Shown here: positions 1-5,908 of the stretch, one piece after another
Layout: the number at the start of each line of letters is the position of its first letter
Position numbering within the stretch: the first letter of the stretch is position 1
From: Clostridium sp. SCN 57-10
Lineage (GTDB): Bacteria > Bacillota > Clostridia > Oscillospirales > Butyricicoccaceae
Assembly: GCA_001725215.1 (NCBI GenBank)
Contig: MEFT01000127.1
Coordinates: 1 to 5,908, forward strand
Reading direction: 5' to 3'
DNA length: 5,908 nucleotides
The notes under the pieces: generated by a model
Told to the model about the DNA's origin: nothing
The model's input: only the letters and a program-made list of their open reading frames with translations
Databases searched by the model: none
Made by a program: the position numbers and the translations under genes

Positions 1-674
1 GCAGAGGCAAGCTGGCGGGCGTTCGTGCGCTGTGCATTATGATGCAGCAGCGCGCCGTAGTCGGTGAGGAAATACTCCTCGCTCTCGTCTAAATAACCCT
101 CGCGGAACATGCCTTCGTTTGTCATCGCGCGCAACTCACGAGCAATGAAACGCTGCGATTTGCCCGTTGCATTGGAAAGCTGGCGAATGGAGCAGCCCGT
201 ACGTCCCTCAAGCACGCGCCAGTAAAGCTGGTAGCGCTTGTAGCGGCGCGAAAGAGCGCTGCCTCGCATCATGAGCGGAACCGACGCGGCAAGCACGGCG
301 GCGGCGCCCCCGGCAAGCCCCGTTACGACGCTCGGGTCGGCGGCGGCCATCAGCGTAATAAACCATGCAAGCCCAAGCGAACCTGAGATGCCAAGGCCGA
401 TCGAAGCGAATACCTTCATGACGACGCCGGCGGCCGATCCTTTTTTGCTAATACGTGCCACGGCCTTTTTGACAGGTGCAGCGGCGGGTGAAGCCATCGC
501 GCGGCGCACGCCGCGTTCGGCCTCGTTGTAAAAGTCGGATGCGCCGCGGGAGGCGGCGCGCGCTGCCTCGCCAAGCGCAGCATTGATGCTGTGCTTCAGA
601 TCGGCAATGCCCTGCGAGTTGAGCACGCTCTCAATCGTTTTGCTGATCTGTACGCCAAGGTCATTATCCGGCAT
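1..674 (-). CDS. XpaC-like membrane protein (5-bromo-4-chloroindolyl phosphate hydrolysis family), C-terminus off the left edge
   Basis: The frame is open from an ATG at 674 to the window edge, giving 224 complete codons. The N-terminus (about residues 1-80) is Ala-rich, likely helical and basic towards its end. Two hydrophobic segments follow (about 83-108 and 115-136), then a basic stretch SRRYKRY (142-148). Residues about 150-210 look like a helix-turn-helix or winged-helix unit (SIRQLSNATGKSQRFIARE, then MFREGYLDE and YFLTDYGAL). That layout of hydrophobic pair, RYKRY, TGKS helix and 'G-F-x-E-G-x-LD' matches my memory of the XpaC family. The family name comes from an indicator-dye phenotype and its biochemical role is not established. 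The start is supported by AAGGGGG seven bases upstream. A consensus promoter lies at 739-767, so the gene is probably its own transcription unit, separated from the importer operon by a terminator. The family assignment is from pattern recognition and is moderately sure. The usual partner is a TelA-like gene, which would lie off the window. Confidence 0.78.
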   Translation of the reverse strand, partial: MPDNDLGVQISKTIESVLNSQGIADLKHSINAALGEAARAASRGASDFYNEAERGVRRAMASPAAAPVKKAVARISKKGSAAGVVMKVFASIGLGISGSLGLAWFITLMAAADPSVVTGLAGGAAAVLAASVPLMMRGSALSRRYKRYQLYWRVLEGRTGCSIRQLSNATGKSQRFIARELRAMTNEGMFREGYLDESEEYFLTDYGALLHHNAQRTNARQLAS

Positions 675-681
675 AAAAACG

Positions 682-688
682 CCCCCTT
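682..688 (-). promoter_or_regulatory. Ribosome binding site of the XpaC-like gene
   Basis: On the minus strand AAGGGGG stands seven bases before the ATG at 674. It fixes this start. The same frame stays open further upstream into dppF, but that upstream stretch passes through the terminator and promoter and is unlikely to be translated as part of this gene. Confidence 0.7.
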
Positions 689-699
689 CGGGTATTGAT

Positions 700-715
700 T
701 TCAGTGCTTCAGTGC
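700..715. repeat. 8-nt perfect tandem duplication in the leader of the XpaC-like gene
   Basis: The plus strand reads TTCAGTGC twice in direct succession (700-707 and 708-715); the minus strand reads GCACTGAA twice. The repeat lies downstream of the promoter and about a dozen bases upstream of the ribosome binding site. It could be a small operator or a chance duplication. Nothing in the sequence decides between these. Confidence 0.45.
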
Positions 716-738
716 ACACAAGCGGTGCGGCAACCATT

Positions 739-767
739 ATTATAATGCATCGCGAGCCCGCTGGCAA
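739..767 (-). promoter_or_regulatory. Sigma-A (sigma-70 type) promoter for the XpaC-like gene
   Basis: Reading the minus strand, TTGCCA (767-762, five of six matches to TTGACA) is followed by exactly 17 nt and a perfect TATAAT (744-739). Transcription would start near 732, giving a leader of roughly 58 nt before the ATG at 674. The promoter lies just downstream of the terminator of the importer operon, as expected for the next unit. The final TAA of the extended dppF frame (742-740) is part of this -10 box. Confidence 0.8.
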
Positions 768-1792
768 GGCTTTGCGCGGAGATATGGAGGGAAAATGCCC
801 GCGCCGTTTCGGCGCGGGCATTGCAGCTTTGAGAGCAAAGACAGCCGACCTTCCACCGAACGCAGCGCAGGCTCCTGCTGCGCGCAGATATCTTTGGCGT
901 AGGGGCAGCGTGTGTGGAAGCGGCAGCCGCTGGGAGGATTGACAGGGCTTGGAATATCGCCCTCCAGCATGTTTTTATCTTCCTTGCGCAGGCGCGGATT
1001 CGGCTTGGGCACCGCCTCAAGCAAAAAGCGCGTATAGGGGTGCAGAGGCTTGTCGTAAATGTCACGCGTGACGCCCAGCTCACACATTTTGCCGAGGAAC
1101 ATCACGCATACGCGGTCGGACAGATAGCGCACGACCGACAGGTCATGCGAAATGAACAAATAGGTAAGCGCCATTTCCTTCTGCAGGTCGCCGAGCAGAT
1201 TGAGCACCTGTGACTGAATCGATACGTCGAGCGCCGAAACAGGCTCGTCGCAAACGATCAGCTTCGGGTTGAGCGCAAGCGCGCGCGCAATGCCGACACG
1301 CTGGCGCTGGCCGCCCGAAAACTGGTGCGGATAGCGGTTCATATATTCGGGACGGATGCCGCATTTTTTGAGCAGCTCCTGCACGCGCGCCGTGACCTCG
1401 TCCTTCGTCTTGTAAACCTTATGCGTGACCAGCGGTTCGGCCACGATGTCGCGGATCGTCCAGCGCGGGTTAAGGCTTGCGTAGGGGTCTTGGAAGATGA
1501 TCTGCATCTGGCGGCGCATGGTGCGCAGCTGCTCAGACTTAAGCGACTGCATATTCACACCGTCAAACGTCACGGTGCCGCGTGTCGGCTCGATGAGACT
1601 GAGGATAAGCCGCCCGAGCGTGCTTTTGCCGCAGCCCGACTCGCCAACAAGCGCCAGTGTTTCACCTTCGTAAATGTCAAACGTCACGTCGGTTACGGCG
1701 TGTACGACGGCACGGCTGTTTTTCCAGATGCTCGAGTTGACGCGAAATTCCTTCGTCAGCCCGTTCACCTCAACCAGCTTTTTATCGCCCAT
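740..1792 (-). CDS. dppF: Peptide ABC transporter ATP-binding protein, DppF/OppF family, with aberrant C-terminal tail
   Basis: This is one of two cytoplasmic ATPases that power a Dpp/Opp-type importer. Over 350 residues it shows Walker A GESGCGKST (50-58), Q-loop Q101, signature FSGGQRQR (158-165), Walker B LIVCDE (178-183), the SALD D-loop and switch His216. The C-terminal oligopeptide-transporter region has LHPYT and a cysteine motif C290-x5-C296-x6-C303. ATP hydrolysis should therefore be intact. The start ATG overlaps the end of dppD by 11 nt and is preceded by AAGGAGGT with an 8-nt spacer, suggesting translational coupling. The tail is odd. After about residue 316 similarity to the family ends, the usual final cysteine (normally within V-x-C-H/F or similar) is absent, and the frame runs through the terminator to a TAA inside the next promoter. 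The native end is probably near 822-850, lost through a stop mutation, an indel or a sequencing error. The dpp/opp choice is by convention only. Confidence 0.9.
   Translation of the reverse strand: MGDKKLVEVNGLTKEFRVNSSIWKNSRAVVHAVTDVTFDIYEGETLALVGESGCGKSTLGRLILSLIEPTRGTVTFDGVNMQSLKSEQLRTMRRQMQIIFQDPYASLNPRWTIRDIVAEPLVTHKVYKTKDEVTARVQELLKKCGIRPEYMNRYPHQFSGGQRQRVGIARALALNPKLIVCDEPVSALDVSIQSQVLNLLGDLQKEMALTYLFISHDLSVVRYLSDRVCVMFLGKMCELGVTRDIYDKPLHPYTRFLLEAVPKPNPRLRKEDKNMLEGDIPSPVNPPSGCRFHTRCPYAKDICAQQEPALRSVEGRLSLLSKLQCPRRNGAGIFPPYLRAKPCQRARDAL
791..822 (-). terminator. Rho-independent terminator of the importer operon
   Basis: On the minus strand AATGCCCGCGCC pairs perfectly with GGCGCGGGCATT. 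The stem is twelve base pairs, plus a possible G-C pair closing an AAA loop. The distal arm runs into TTTT and then CCC. In the opposite direction the stem is not followed by a T run, so it works leftward only. It lies directly after the conserved part of dppF and before the promoter of the next gene. The open frame of dppF crosses it, which is unusual. Confidence 0.85.
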
Positions 1793-2768
1793 CCTTCATG
1801 ACCTCCTTATCGTACAGGTGGCAGCGCACGAAATGGCCTGCCGCCACCTCCGCCAGCTCCGGCTCGCGTTCGGTACAGATTTTCATAGCCCGGTCGCAGC
1901 GCGGGCAGAAGCGGCATCCCTTCGGCAGATCCAAAAGGTTGGGAACCATGCCGCGAATGGTATAGAGCCGCTCGCGCGTAAGTGCCGTTTTAGGAATTGA
2001 GTTAAGCAGACCGTAAGTATAGGGGTGGAGCGGCGCGTCAAACAGATCGTAGACGGTCGCCGTTTCCATCACCTTGCCGGCATACATAACATATACGATG
2101 TCGCACAGTTCGGCGACCACGCCGAGGTTGTGGGTAATCATGATAATCGAGGTGCCGTTTTTCTTTTGCAGCTCGCGCATCAGGTGCAGAATCTGCGCTT
2201 CGATGGTTACGTCGAGCGCTGTCGTCGGCTCATCGGCGATCATAAGCCGGAGGTTGCACACAAGAGCCATAGCGATCATGACGCGCTGACGCAGGCCGCC
2301 CGAAAGCTGGTGGGGATATGAGCTGTAGCGTTTGTCCGGCTCGGGGATGCCGACCTCGCGAAAGGCTTCAATGGTGCGGTGCTTTGCCTCTTCGCGCGTG
2401 ACTTTCTGGTGCAGCAGAATGGCCTCGGAGACCTGCTTGCCGACCGTGTAGACCGGGTTGAGCGACGTCATCGGCTCCTGAAAGATCATGGCGATCTTAT
2501 CGCCGCGGATGTCATTAATCTGCGCCGGTGTCTTGCCGACCAGCTCATCGCCGTCGAGCAGGATGCTGCCTTCGACGATGCGGCCCGGACGCTGCACCAG
2601 CTGCATGATGGACATGGCTGTGACGCTTTTGCCACAGCCTGATTCGCCCACGATGCCGACGATTTTGCCGGCGGGCACGGCGATGTCTATGCCATCAACG
2701 GCGGGAACAACGCCGCGCTTAGTGAAAAACTGGGTTTTCAGCCCTTTGATTTCAAGAATATTTTCCAT
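1782..2768 (-). CDS. dppD: Peptide ABC transporter ATP-binding protein, DppD/OppD family
   Basis: This is the partner ATPase of DppF, acting on the cytoplasmic face of the DppB-DppC channel. Its 328 residues match the usual family length. Visible motifs are Walker A GESGCGKSV (41-49), Q-loop Q97 in MIFQEPMTSLNP, signature LSGGLRQR (155-162), Walker B LMIADE (175-180), D-loop TALD and switch His213. The signature has Leu where many DppD proteins have Met. The C-terminal oligopeptide-transporter region holds a complete four-cysteine set, C285-x5-C291-x6-C298-x17-C316, of the kind that carries an iron-sulfur cluster in some OppD proteins. An extra Cys288 is present. AGGAGG lies five bases before the ATG and overlaps the dppC stop (TGAGGAGG), so the gene is closely coupled to dppC. 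Peptide specificity cannot be told from an ATPase. Confidence 0.95.
   Translation of the reverse strand: MENILEIKGLKTQFFTKRGVVPAVDGIDIAVPAGKIVGIVGESGCGKSVTAMSIMQLVQRPGRIVEGSILLDGDELVGKTPAQINDIRGDKIAMIFQEPMTSLNPVYTVGKQVSEAILLHQKVTREEAKHRTIEAFREVGIPEPDKRYSSYPHQLSGGLRQRVMIAMALVCNLRLMIADEPTTALDVTIEAQILHLMRELQKKNGTSIIMITHNLGVVAELCDIVYVMYAGKVMETATVYDLFDAPLHPYTYGLLNSIPKTALTRERLYTIRGMVPNLLDLPKGCRFCPRCDRAMKICTEREPELAEVAAGHFVRCHLYDKEVMKDGR
1801..1808 (-). promoter_or_regulatory. Ribosome binding site of dppF, inside the end of dppD
   Basis: The minus strand reads AAGGAGGT eight bases before the ATG at 1792. It is within the last codons of dppD, so ribosomes finishing dppD can start dppF. A nearer ATG at 1799 is in the dppD frame and is not the dppF start. 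Confidence 0.75.
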
Positions 2769-2778
2769 GTCGTCCTCC

Positions 2779-3738
2779 TCAATCCTTCAGGTAGGGATCG
2801 ATGGCATCGCGCAGGCCATCGCCCAAAAAGTTGAACGCAAGCACAAGGATGAGGATGGCAACGCCCGGAGAGAGCGTTGCGACAGGGGTCTGCGTCAGAT
2901 ATTTTTTGCTGCGGAACACCATAAGGCCCCAGCTGGTGGAAGGCGGCTGCGCGCCGATGCCAAGGAAGGACAGGCTTGATTCCGAAAGGATGGAACCTGG
3001 CACGTTCATCGTGAACAGCACAATAAGCGAGGGCACGCAGTTGGGCAGGATGTGGCGCAGCATAATGGTGCTCTTTTTGACGCCGATCGACGTCGCCGCC
3101 TCGACGAACTCTTTTTCGCGCAGCGAAAGCGTCTGCGATCGAACAATTCGTGCAGTGCCCGCCCAGCTGACGAGGCTCAGAGCAAGGAAGATGTTAAACA
3201 GATTGGCGCCCAGCGTATACATAACAAGCATGGCGAGCAGCAGAGACGGGAAGGCAAGCATAACGTCGGCAAGACGCATGATGAAAAAGTCTGCCTTGCC
3301 GCCCACAAAGCCCGCGATCAGCCCCAAAATGGTGCCGATGGTCATGGAGATGCACGTTGGCACAAGGCCGATAACAAGCGAAACGCGCGAGCCGTAAATC
3401 AGGCGCGAGAACACGTCGCGGCCGAACTCGTCGGTGCCCAGCAGGTGGCGGGAGGAGGGACCCTGCAGGCGGTCGGCAAGGCTTTGCACGTTGGGGTCAT
3501 ACGGTGCCACAACAGGCGCAAAAATGGCGGCCAGAACGATGAGCACAATGACAACGGCGGCGATGAGTGCAAGCTTATTGGTACGCAACATGGACCGGAT
3601 ACGGTCCCACGTGCGGTCGCTTTCCGCGCTGACAGGCTCTTCCTCTTCCGCAAAATAGATGCGGTCGGTGTCGTGTACGGCTTCCGAAACGGGGACGCGC
3701 TCGTCCTCCTGCAGAGGATTCTGATACGGTGCATTCAT
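2779..3738 (-). CDS. dppC: Peptide ABC transporter permease, DppC/OppC family
   Basis: This is an inner-membrane channel subunit of the importer, 319 residues long. An acidic N-terminal tail (about 1-45, with EEEE at 31-34) precedes a first membrane segment (about 56-78). The family hallmark LLGTDEFGRDVFSR follows at 99-112, then further membrane helices. The EAA loop that docks onto the ATPases is at about 210-235 (FVEAATSIGV, then LRHILPN). The end reads NFLGDGLRDAIDPYLKD, typical for DppC/OppC. I chose the ATG at 3738 because GGAGGTG sits just upstream and the resulting length fits the family. The frame is open up to 3954, but that part lies over dppB and does not resemble a permease. The gene starts 13 nt after the dppB stop, and its own stop TGA is part of the dppD ribosome binding site. 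Confidence 0.95.
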   Translation of the reverse strand: MNAPYQNPLQEDERVPVSEAVHDTDRIYFAEEEEPVSAESDRTWDRIRSMLRTNKLALIAAVVIVLIVLAAIFAPVVAPYDPNVQSLADRLQGPSSRHLLGTDEFGRDVFSRLIYGSRVSLVIGLVPTCISMTIGTILGLIAGFVGGKADFFIMRLADVMLAFPSLLLAMLVMYTLGANLFNIFLALSLVSWAGTARIVRSQTLSLREKEFVEAATSIGVKKSTIMLRHILPNCVPSLIVLFTMNVPGSILSESSLSFLGIGAQPPSTSWGLMVFRSKKYLTQTPVATLSPGVAILILVLAFNFLGDGLRDAIDPYLKD

Positions 3739-3744
3739 ATACAA

Positions 3745-3752
3745 CACCTCCC
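3745..3752 (-). promoter_or_regulatory. Ribosome binding site of dppC, deciding its start
   Basis: The minus strand reads GGGAGGTG, directly overlapping the TAG stop of dppB and six bases before the ATG at 3738. It rules out the much longer open frame reaching back to 3954. Confidence 0.75.
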
Positions 3753-4669
3753 TAAACTCTGATGCGCGGATCGAGGAACGAGTACATAATATCCGCGATG
3801 AGGTTGCCGAGGATGATGAGCACGGTGGAGAAAAGTACCGCACCCTGCAGCAGCGGCATGTCGCGCTTGTTGATCGCGTCGACCGTAAGGCGGCCGATAC
3901 CGCCGATGTTAAACACGTTTTCCGTAATGACGGCGCCTGACAAAAGTCCCGCAAACTGAATGGCCATCATAGTGACGACGGGCATCATGGAATTTTTCAG
4001 CGCATGGCGGTAAACGACGAGCGATTCCTTGAGGCCCTTTGCGCGCGCAGTGCGAATATAGTCGTTGCGCATGACCTCAAGCAGGTTAGAGCGCGTCATG
4101 CGCGCAATCGAGCCGGACGACGCCCAGCCGAGCACGATGGCGGGCATCACCATATGCGCCAGCGTACCGTAGCCCGAAATGGGCAAAACATTGAGTTTAA
4201 AGCCGAACACCCATTGCATCAGCATGGCCGCCCAGAAAACGGGCATGGATATGCCGAAGAGCGCAAAGCCCATAAACGCGTGATCGACCAGGGAATTCTT
4301 TTTGATGGCGGACACAATGCCGGCCGGAATGCCGATGAGCCACGCGACAAGCGCCGCGGAAACGGCAAGCTTGACCGTGTTGGGAAACGACTCGGCGATC
4401 AGATCGGTCACTTGGCGGTTGAGCTTATACGAACGGCCAAAGTCACCCTGTGCGGCGTTTAAGACATAGCGCGCAAAGCGCAACGGCCACGGGTCGTTCA
4501 GACCCATTTCTTGCGTTACGCGCTGGATGACGGCTTCGCTCGCCTTTTCACCCATCATGATGGAGATGGGGTTGCCGGGAAGCACGTTAAGCATCCAGAA
4601 AATGATCAATACGACGACGATCAGTACGGGAACCGCAATTGCGATGCGTTTTATGATATAACGGAGCAT
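3752..4669 (-). CDS. dppB: Peptide ABC transporter permease, DppB/OppB family
   Basis: This inner-membrane channel subunit pairs with DppC. Its 305 residues are the normal length. It begins MLRYIIKRI with a first hydrophobic helix (about 9-30) and the family motif LPGNP (30-34). The periplasmic segment has LGD-like features (GLNDPWPLRFARYV, then GDFGRS at 75-80). The transmembrane domain follows, with the EAA loop at about 203-233 (DYIRTARAKGL, then RHALKNSMMPVVT). The end has ENVFNIGGIGRL (250-261) and FLDPRIRV. The ENVFNIxGIGR element usually carries Pro where Gly256 stands here, a minor departure. AGGGGG lies ten bases before the ATG, a looser spacing than in the downstream genes. The gene follows the binding-protein gene after 102 nt containing a strong hairpin, so its expression is probably lower than that of the binding protein. 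Confidence 0.95.
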   Translation of the reverse strand: MLRYIIKRIAIAVPVLIVVVLIIFWMLNVLPGNPISIMMGEKASEAVIQRVTQEMGLNDPWPLRFARYVLNAAQGDFGRSYKLNRQVTDLIAESFPNTVKLAVSAALVAWLIGIPAGIVSAIKKNSLVDHAFMGFALFGISMPVFWAAMLMQWVFGFKLNVLPISGYGTLAHMVMPAIVLGWASSGSIARMTRSNLLEVMRNDYIRTARAKGLKESLVVYRHALKNSMMPVVTMMAIQFAGLLSGAVITENVFNIGGIGRLTVDAINKRDMPLLQGAVLFSTVLIILGNLIADIMYSFLDPRIRV

Positions 4670-4679
4670 TTGGTATCAT

Positions 4680-4685
4680 CCCCCT
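4680..4685 (-). promoter_or_regulatory. Ribosome binding site of dppB
   Basis: The minus strand reads AGGGGG ten bases before the ATG at 4669. The spacing is long and the core is G-rich rather than AGGAGG, so initiation may be weaker than for dppC, dppD and dppF. Confidence 0.5.
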
Positions 4686-4708
4686 GTTCCTATGAAATAA
4701 CTTGAAAC

Positions 4709-4744
4709 GGGGCAGTCAAAGGCGCGTTCGCCTTTGACTGCCCC
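4709..4744 (-). promoter_or_regulatory. Intercistronic 16-bp hairpin between the binding-protein gene and dppB
   Basis: The arms at 4709-4724 and 4729-4744 are perfectly complementary over 16 bp (GGGGCAGTCAAAGGCG and its complement) around a 4-nt loop. On the transcribed minus strand the distal arm is followed by GTTTCAAG, a poor U tract. It is therefore more likely a leaky terminator, or a 3'-end stabiliser for the binding-protein message, than a full stop. Such hairpins after binding-protein genes are well known in ABC importer operons and raise the binding protein relative to the membrane complex. The function here is inferred from position. Confidence 0.75.
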
Positions 4745-4771
4745 AAAGACTTCGCTTTATGGCCGGTGAGG

Positions 4772-5908
4772 TTATTGCGGATCGATCGAAACGCTCCAGT
4801 AGCAGGTTCCGGACCAGCCCGCCCAGTGCGGCGTGTAGCCGTTGATGCGGTCGCTGAAGACCCACACATGCTGCAGGTGGAACAGGGGGATCCACGCGGC
4901 GTCGTCCTGAATGACGATTTTTTCGAGATCCTGATATTCCTTTACGCGGGCGTCGGGATCGACCATGTAGCGCGCCGCTTCGATGCGGGCAATGGCGTCC
5001 TGATTGCCATAGTTAAAGGAACGGGTGACGGTGTTCTTGCTCGAGAAGAAGGTATAGATAAAGTTGTCGGGATCGTTGAAGTCGGCCGACCAGGAGGTCA
5101 TGTACATGGGCAGGGCGCCGGTACGGCGCACGTCATACCATGTGGCAGAGTCCATCTGCTCAATTTTCACGGTGATGCCGATTTCGGCAAGCTGAGACTG
5201 CACGATTTCGTTGATCGAAAGGGTGGTGGGCGAATCGGTCGTCTGGCAGATGGTCATTTCAAAGCCGTTCGGATAGCCGGCCTCGGCAAGCATGGCTTTG
5301 GCTTCCTCAAGGTTGTATTCGATTTTGGGCAGGTTTTCGTTCCAGCCGATCATGCCGGGGGCGAAGATGCCATTCGCTACGACGCCCGCGCTGGCGTACA
5401 TCGCGTCAAGGATGGACTGACGGTCGATAGCGCGCTGAACGGCTTTACGGACAAGCACATTATTAAACGGTTCGATCGATTCGTTAATCGAGTAATAATA
5501 TGTACCGACGCGGTTGCCGATGATGACGTTTTCCTTCCAGTCGGTCGAGTTGACGTAATAGTTAATTTTCTCGCGCGCCGAGTCAAGGTCGAATTCATCA
5601 AGTTGGCCCGACTCAAACAGCATGTTGCGCGTTTCGTTGTCGGTGATGACGGTGAAGAGCACGCCGTCCAGCTTGGAAGCGCCCTTCCAGTAATCCTTGA
5701 AGGTCTCGAGGTAGATGTGGTCGTTGAGCACCCAGTCCTTCATCATGAAGGGGCCGGTGCCGACGGTGTATTCGGCCATGTTGCCGAACTGGCTGGCCGT
5801 TTTTCCGCCGCCCTTTTCGTCGGCCAGGTCGCACGCTTCGCGGTTGTAGATCGAAGCGCCCGGCACGCAGAGGTTGGCGAGGAACGGGGCGTACGCCTGC
5901 TCAAGCGT
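4772..5908 (-). CDS. Peptide-binding extracellular solute-binding protein, family 5 (DppA/OppA type), N-terminus off the right edge
   Basis: This is the extracytoplasmic receptor of the importer, expected as a lipoprotein in Bacillota. The frame is open to the window edge and shows 378 residues. Family-5 binding proteins are usually 500-550 residues, so the signal peptide and roughly the first 150 residues are missing. Landmarks in fragment numbering are VGTGPFMMKDW (49-59), PFNNVLVRKAVQRAIDR (about 147-163), YNLEEAKAMLAEAGYPNGF (about 199-217), SWSADFNDPDNF (273-284) and a C-terminal region with AAWIPLFHLQHVWVF. All are typical of SBP_bac_5. An internal GTG at 5866 is not the start, because coding sequence upstream of it (including AYAPFLANL) also fits the family. 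The gene is first in the visible operon, and its promoter lies off the window. Ligand identity cannot be predicted from these motifs. Confidence 0.95.
   Translation of the reverse strand, partial: TLEQAYAPFLANLCVPGASIYNREACDLADEKGGGKTASQFGNMAEYTVGTGPFMMKDWVLNDHIYLETFKDYWKGASKLDGVLFTVITDNETRNMLFESGQLDEFDLDSAREKINYYVNSTDWKENVIIGNRVGTYYYSINESIEPFNNVLVRKAVQRAIDRQSILDAMYASAGVVANGIFAPGMIGWNENLPKIEYNLEEAKAMLAEAGYPNGFEMTICQTTDSPTTLSINEIVQSQLAEIGITVKIEQMDSATWYDVRRTGALPMYMTSWSADFNDPDNFIYTFFSSKNTVTRSFNYGNQDAIARIEAARYMVDPDARVKEYQDLEKIVIQDDAAWIPLFHLQHVWVFSDRINGYTPHWAGWSGTCYWSVSIDPQ

Noticed and set aside
271..942. Plus-strand open frames at 271-531 and 583-942 as possible genes
   Set aside because: They lie opposite the XpaC-like gene, its promoter and the dppF end. 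Their translations show no domain character, and the minus-strand frame explains the region better.
3739..3954. Longer N-terminus for dppC starting at 3954
   Set aside because: It would overlap the 3' end of dppB by about 200 nt and has no permease character. A good ribosome binding site precedes the ATG at 3738.
914..4705. Many plus-strand open frames opposite the transporter genes
   Set aside because: Each lies antisense to a well-supported transporter gene. The proteins are low in structure and rich in Arg, Ala and His, as expected for shadows in GC-rich coding DNA.
4686..4740. Separate promoter for dppB using TTGACT in the hairpin as a -35 element
   Set aside because: No acceptable -10 lies 16-18 nt downstream (only weak TTCATA-like matches), and the -35 would be buried in the hairpin repeat.
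5866..5908. GTG at 5866 as the start of the binding protein
   Set aside because: The frame remains open to the edge, and the upstream residues fit the family. A start here would leave no signal peptide and a protein far too short.
1..5908. A new defence, mobile or RNA-based system
   Set aside because: The genes form a standard peptide importer followed by an XpaC-like gene. I saw no transposase, integrase, repeat array, tRNA, rRNA or riboswitch-like leader.

Overview
The window comes from a bacterial chromosome of moderately high GC content (high fifties percent, judged by eye). Strong AGGAGG-type ribosome binding sites and an XpaC-family gene suggest Bacillota, probably a clostridial and perhaps gut-associated lineage. 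The species cannot be named from the sequence. All six genes I can support lie on the minus strand, so transcription runs from right to left. The many plus-strand open frames are shadows.

Right to left, positions 5908-740 hold a five-gene peptide-type ABC importer in the usual order. These are an extracytoplasmic binding protein (N-terminus off the right edge, 4772-5908), permease DppB/OppB (3752-4669), permease DppC/OppC (2779-3738), ATPase DppD/OppD (1782-2768) and ATPase DppF/OppF (740-1792). The four genes after the binding protein are tightly packed, with gaps of 13 and 10 nt and then an 11-nt overlap. A perfect 16-bp hairpin lies in the 102-nt gap after the binding-protein gene. It probably sets a higher mRNA level for the binding protein than for the membrane and ATPase parts. 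The binding protein would capture peptide outside the membrane, DppB and DppC form the channel, and DppD and DppF power it. Substrate specificity (di- or oligopeptide, or another ligand) cannot be read from the sequence.

At 740-822 there is a compact control region: a rho-independent terminator for the operon (791-822), then a near-consensus sigma-A promoter (TTGCCA, 17 nt, TATAAT; 739-767). The promoter is followed by a short leader with an 8-nt tandem repeat and a good ribosome binding site. It drives a gene that leaves the window at the left edge (1-674). That gene encodes a membrane-anchored protein resembling the XpaC / '5-bromo-4-chloroindolyl phosphate hydrolysis' family.

The main oddity is that the dppF reading frame has no stop before the terminator. 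It runs through the terminator hairpin and the promoter and stops inside the -10 box. It also lacks the usual end of the family's C-terminal cysteine motif. I see no evidence of a new multi-gene system, mobile element, CRISPR array or RNA gene here.
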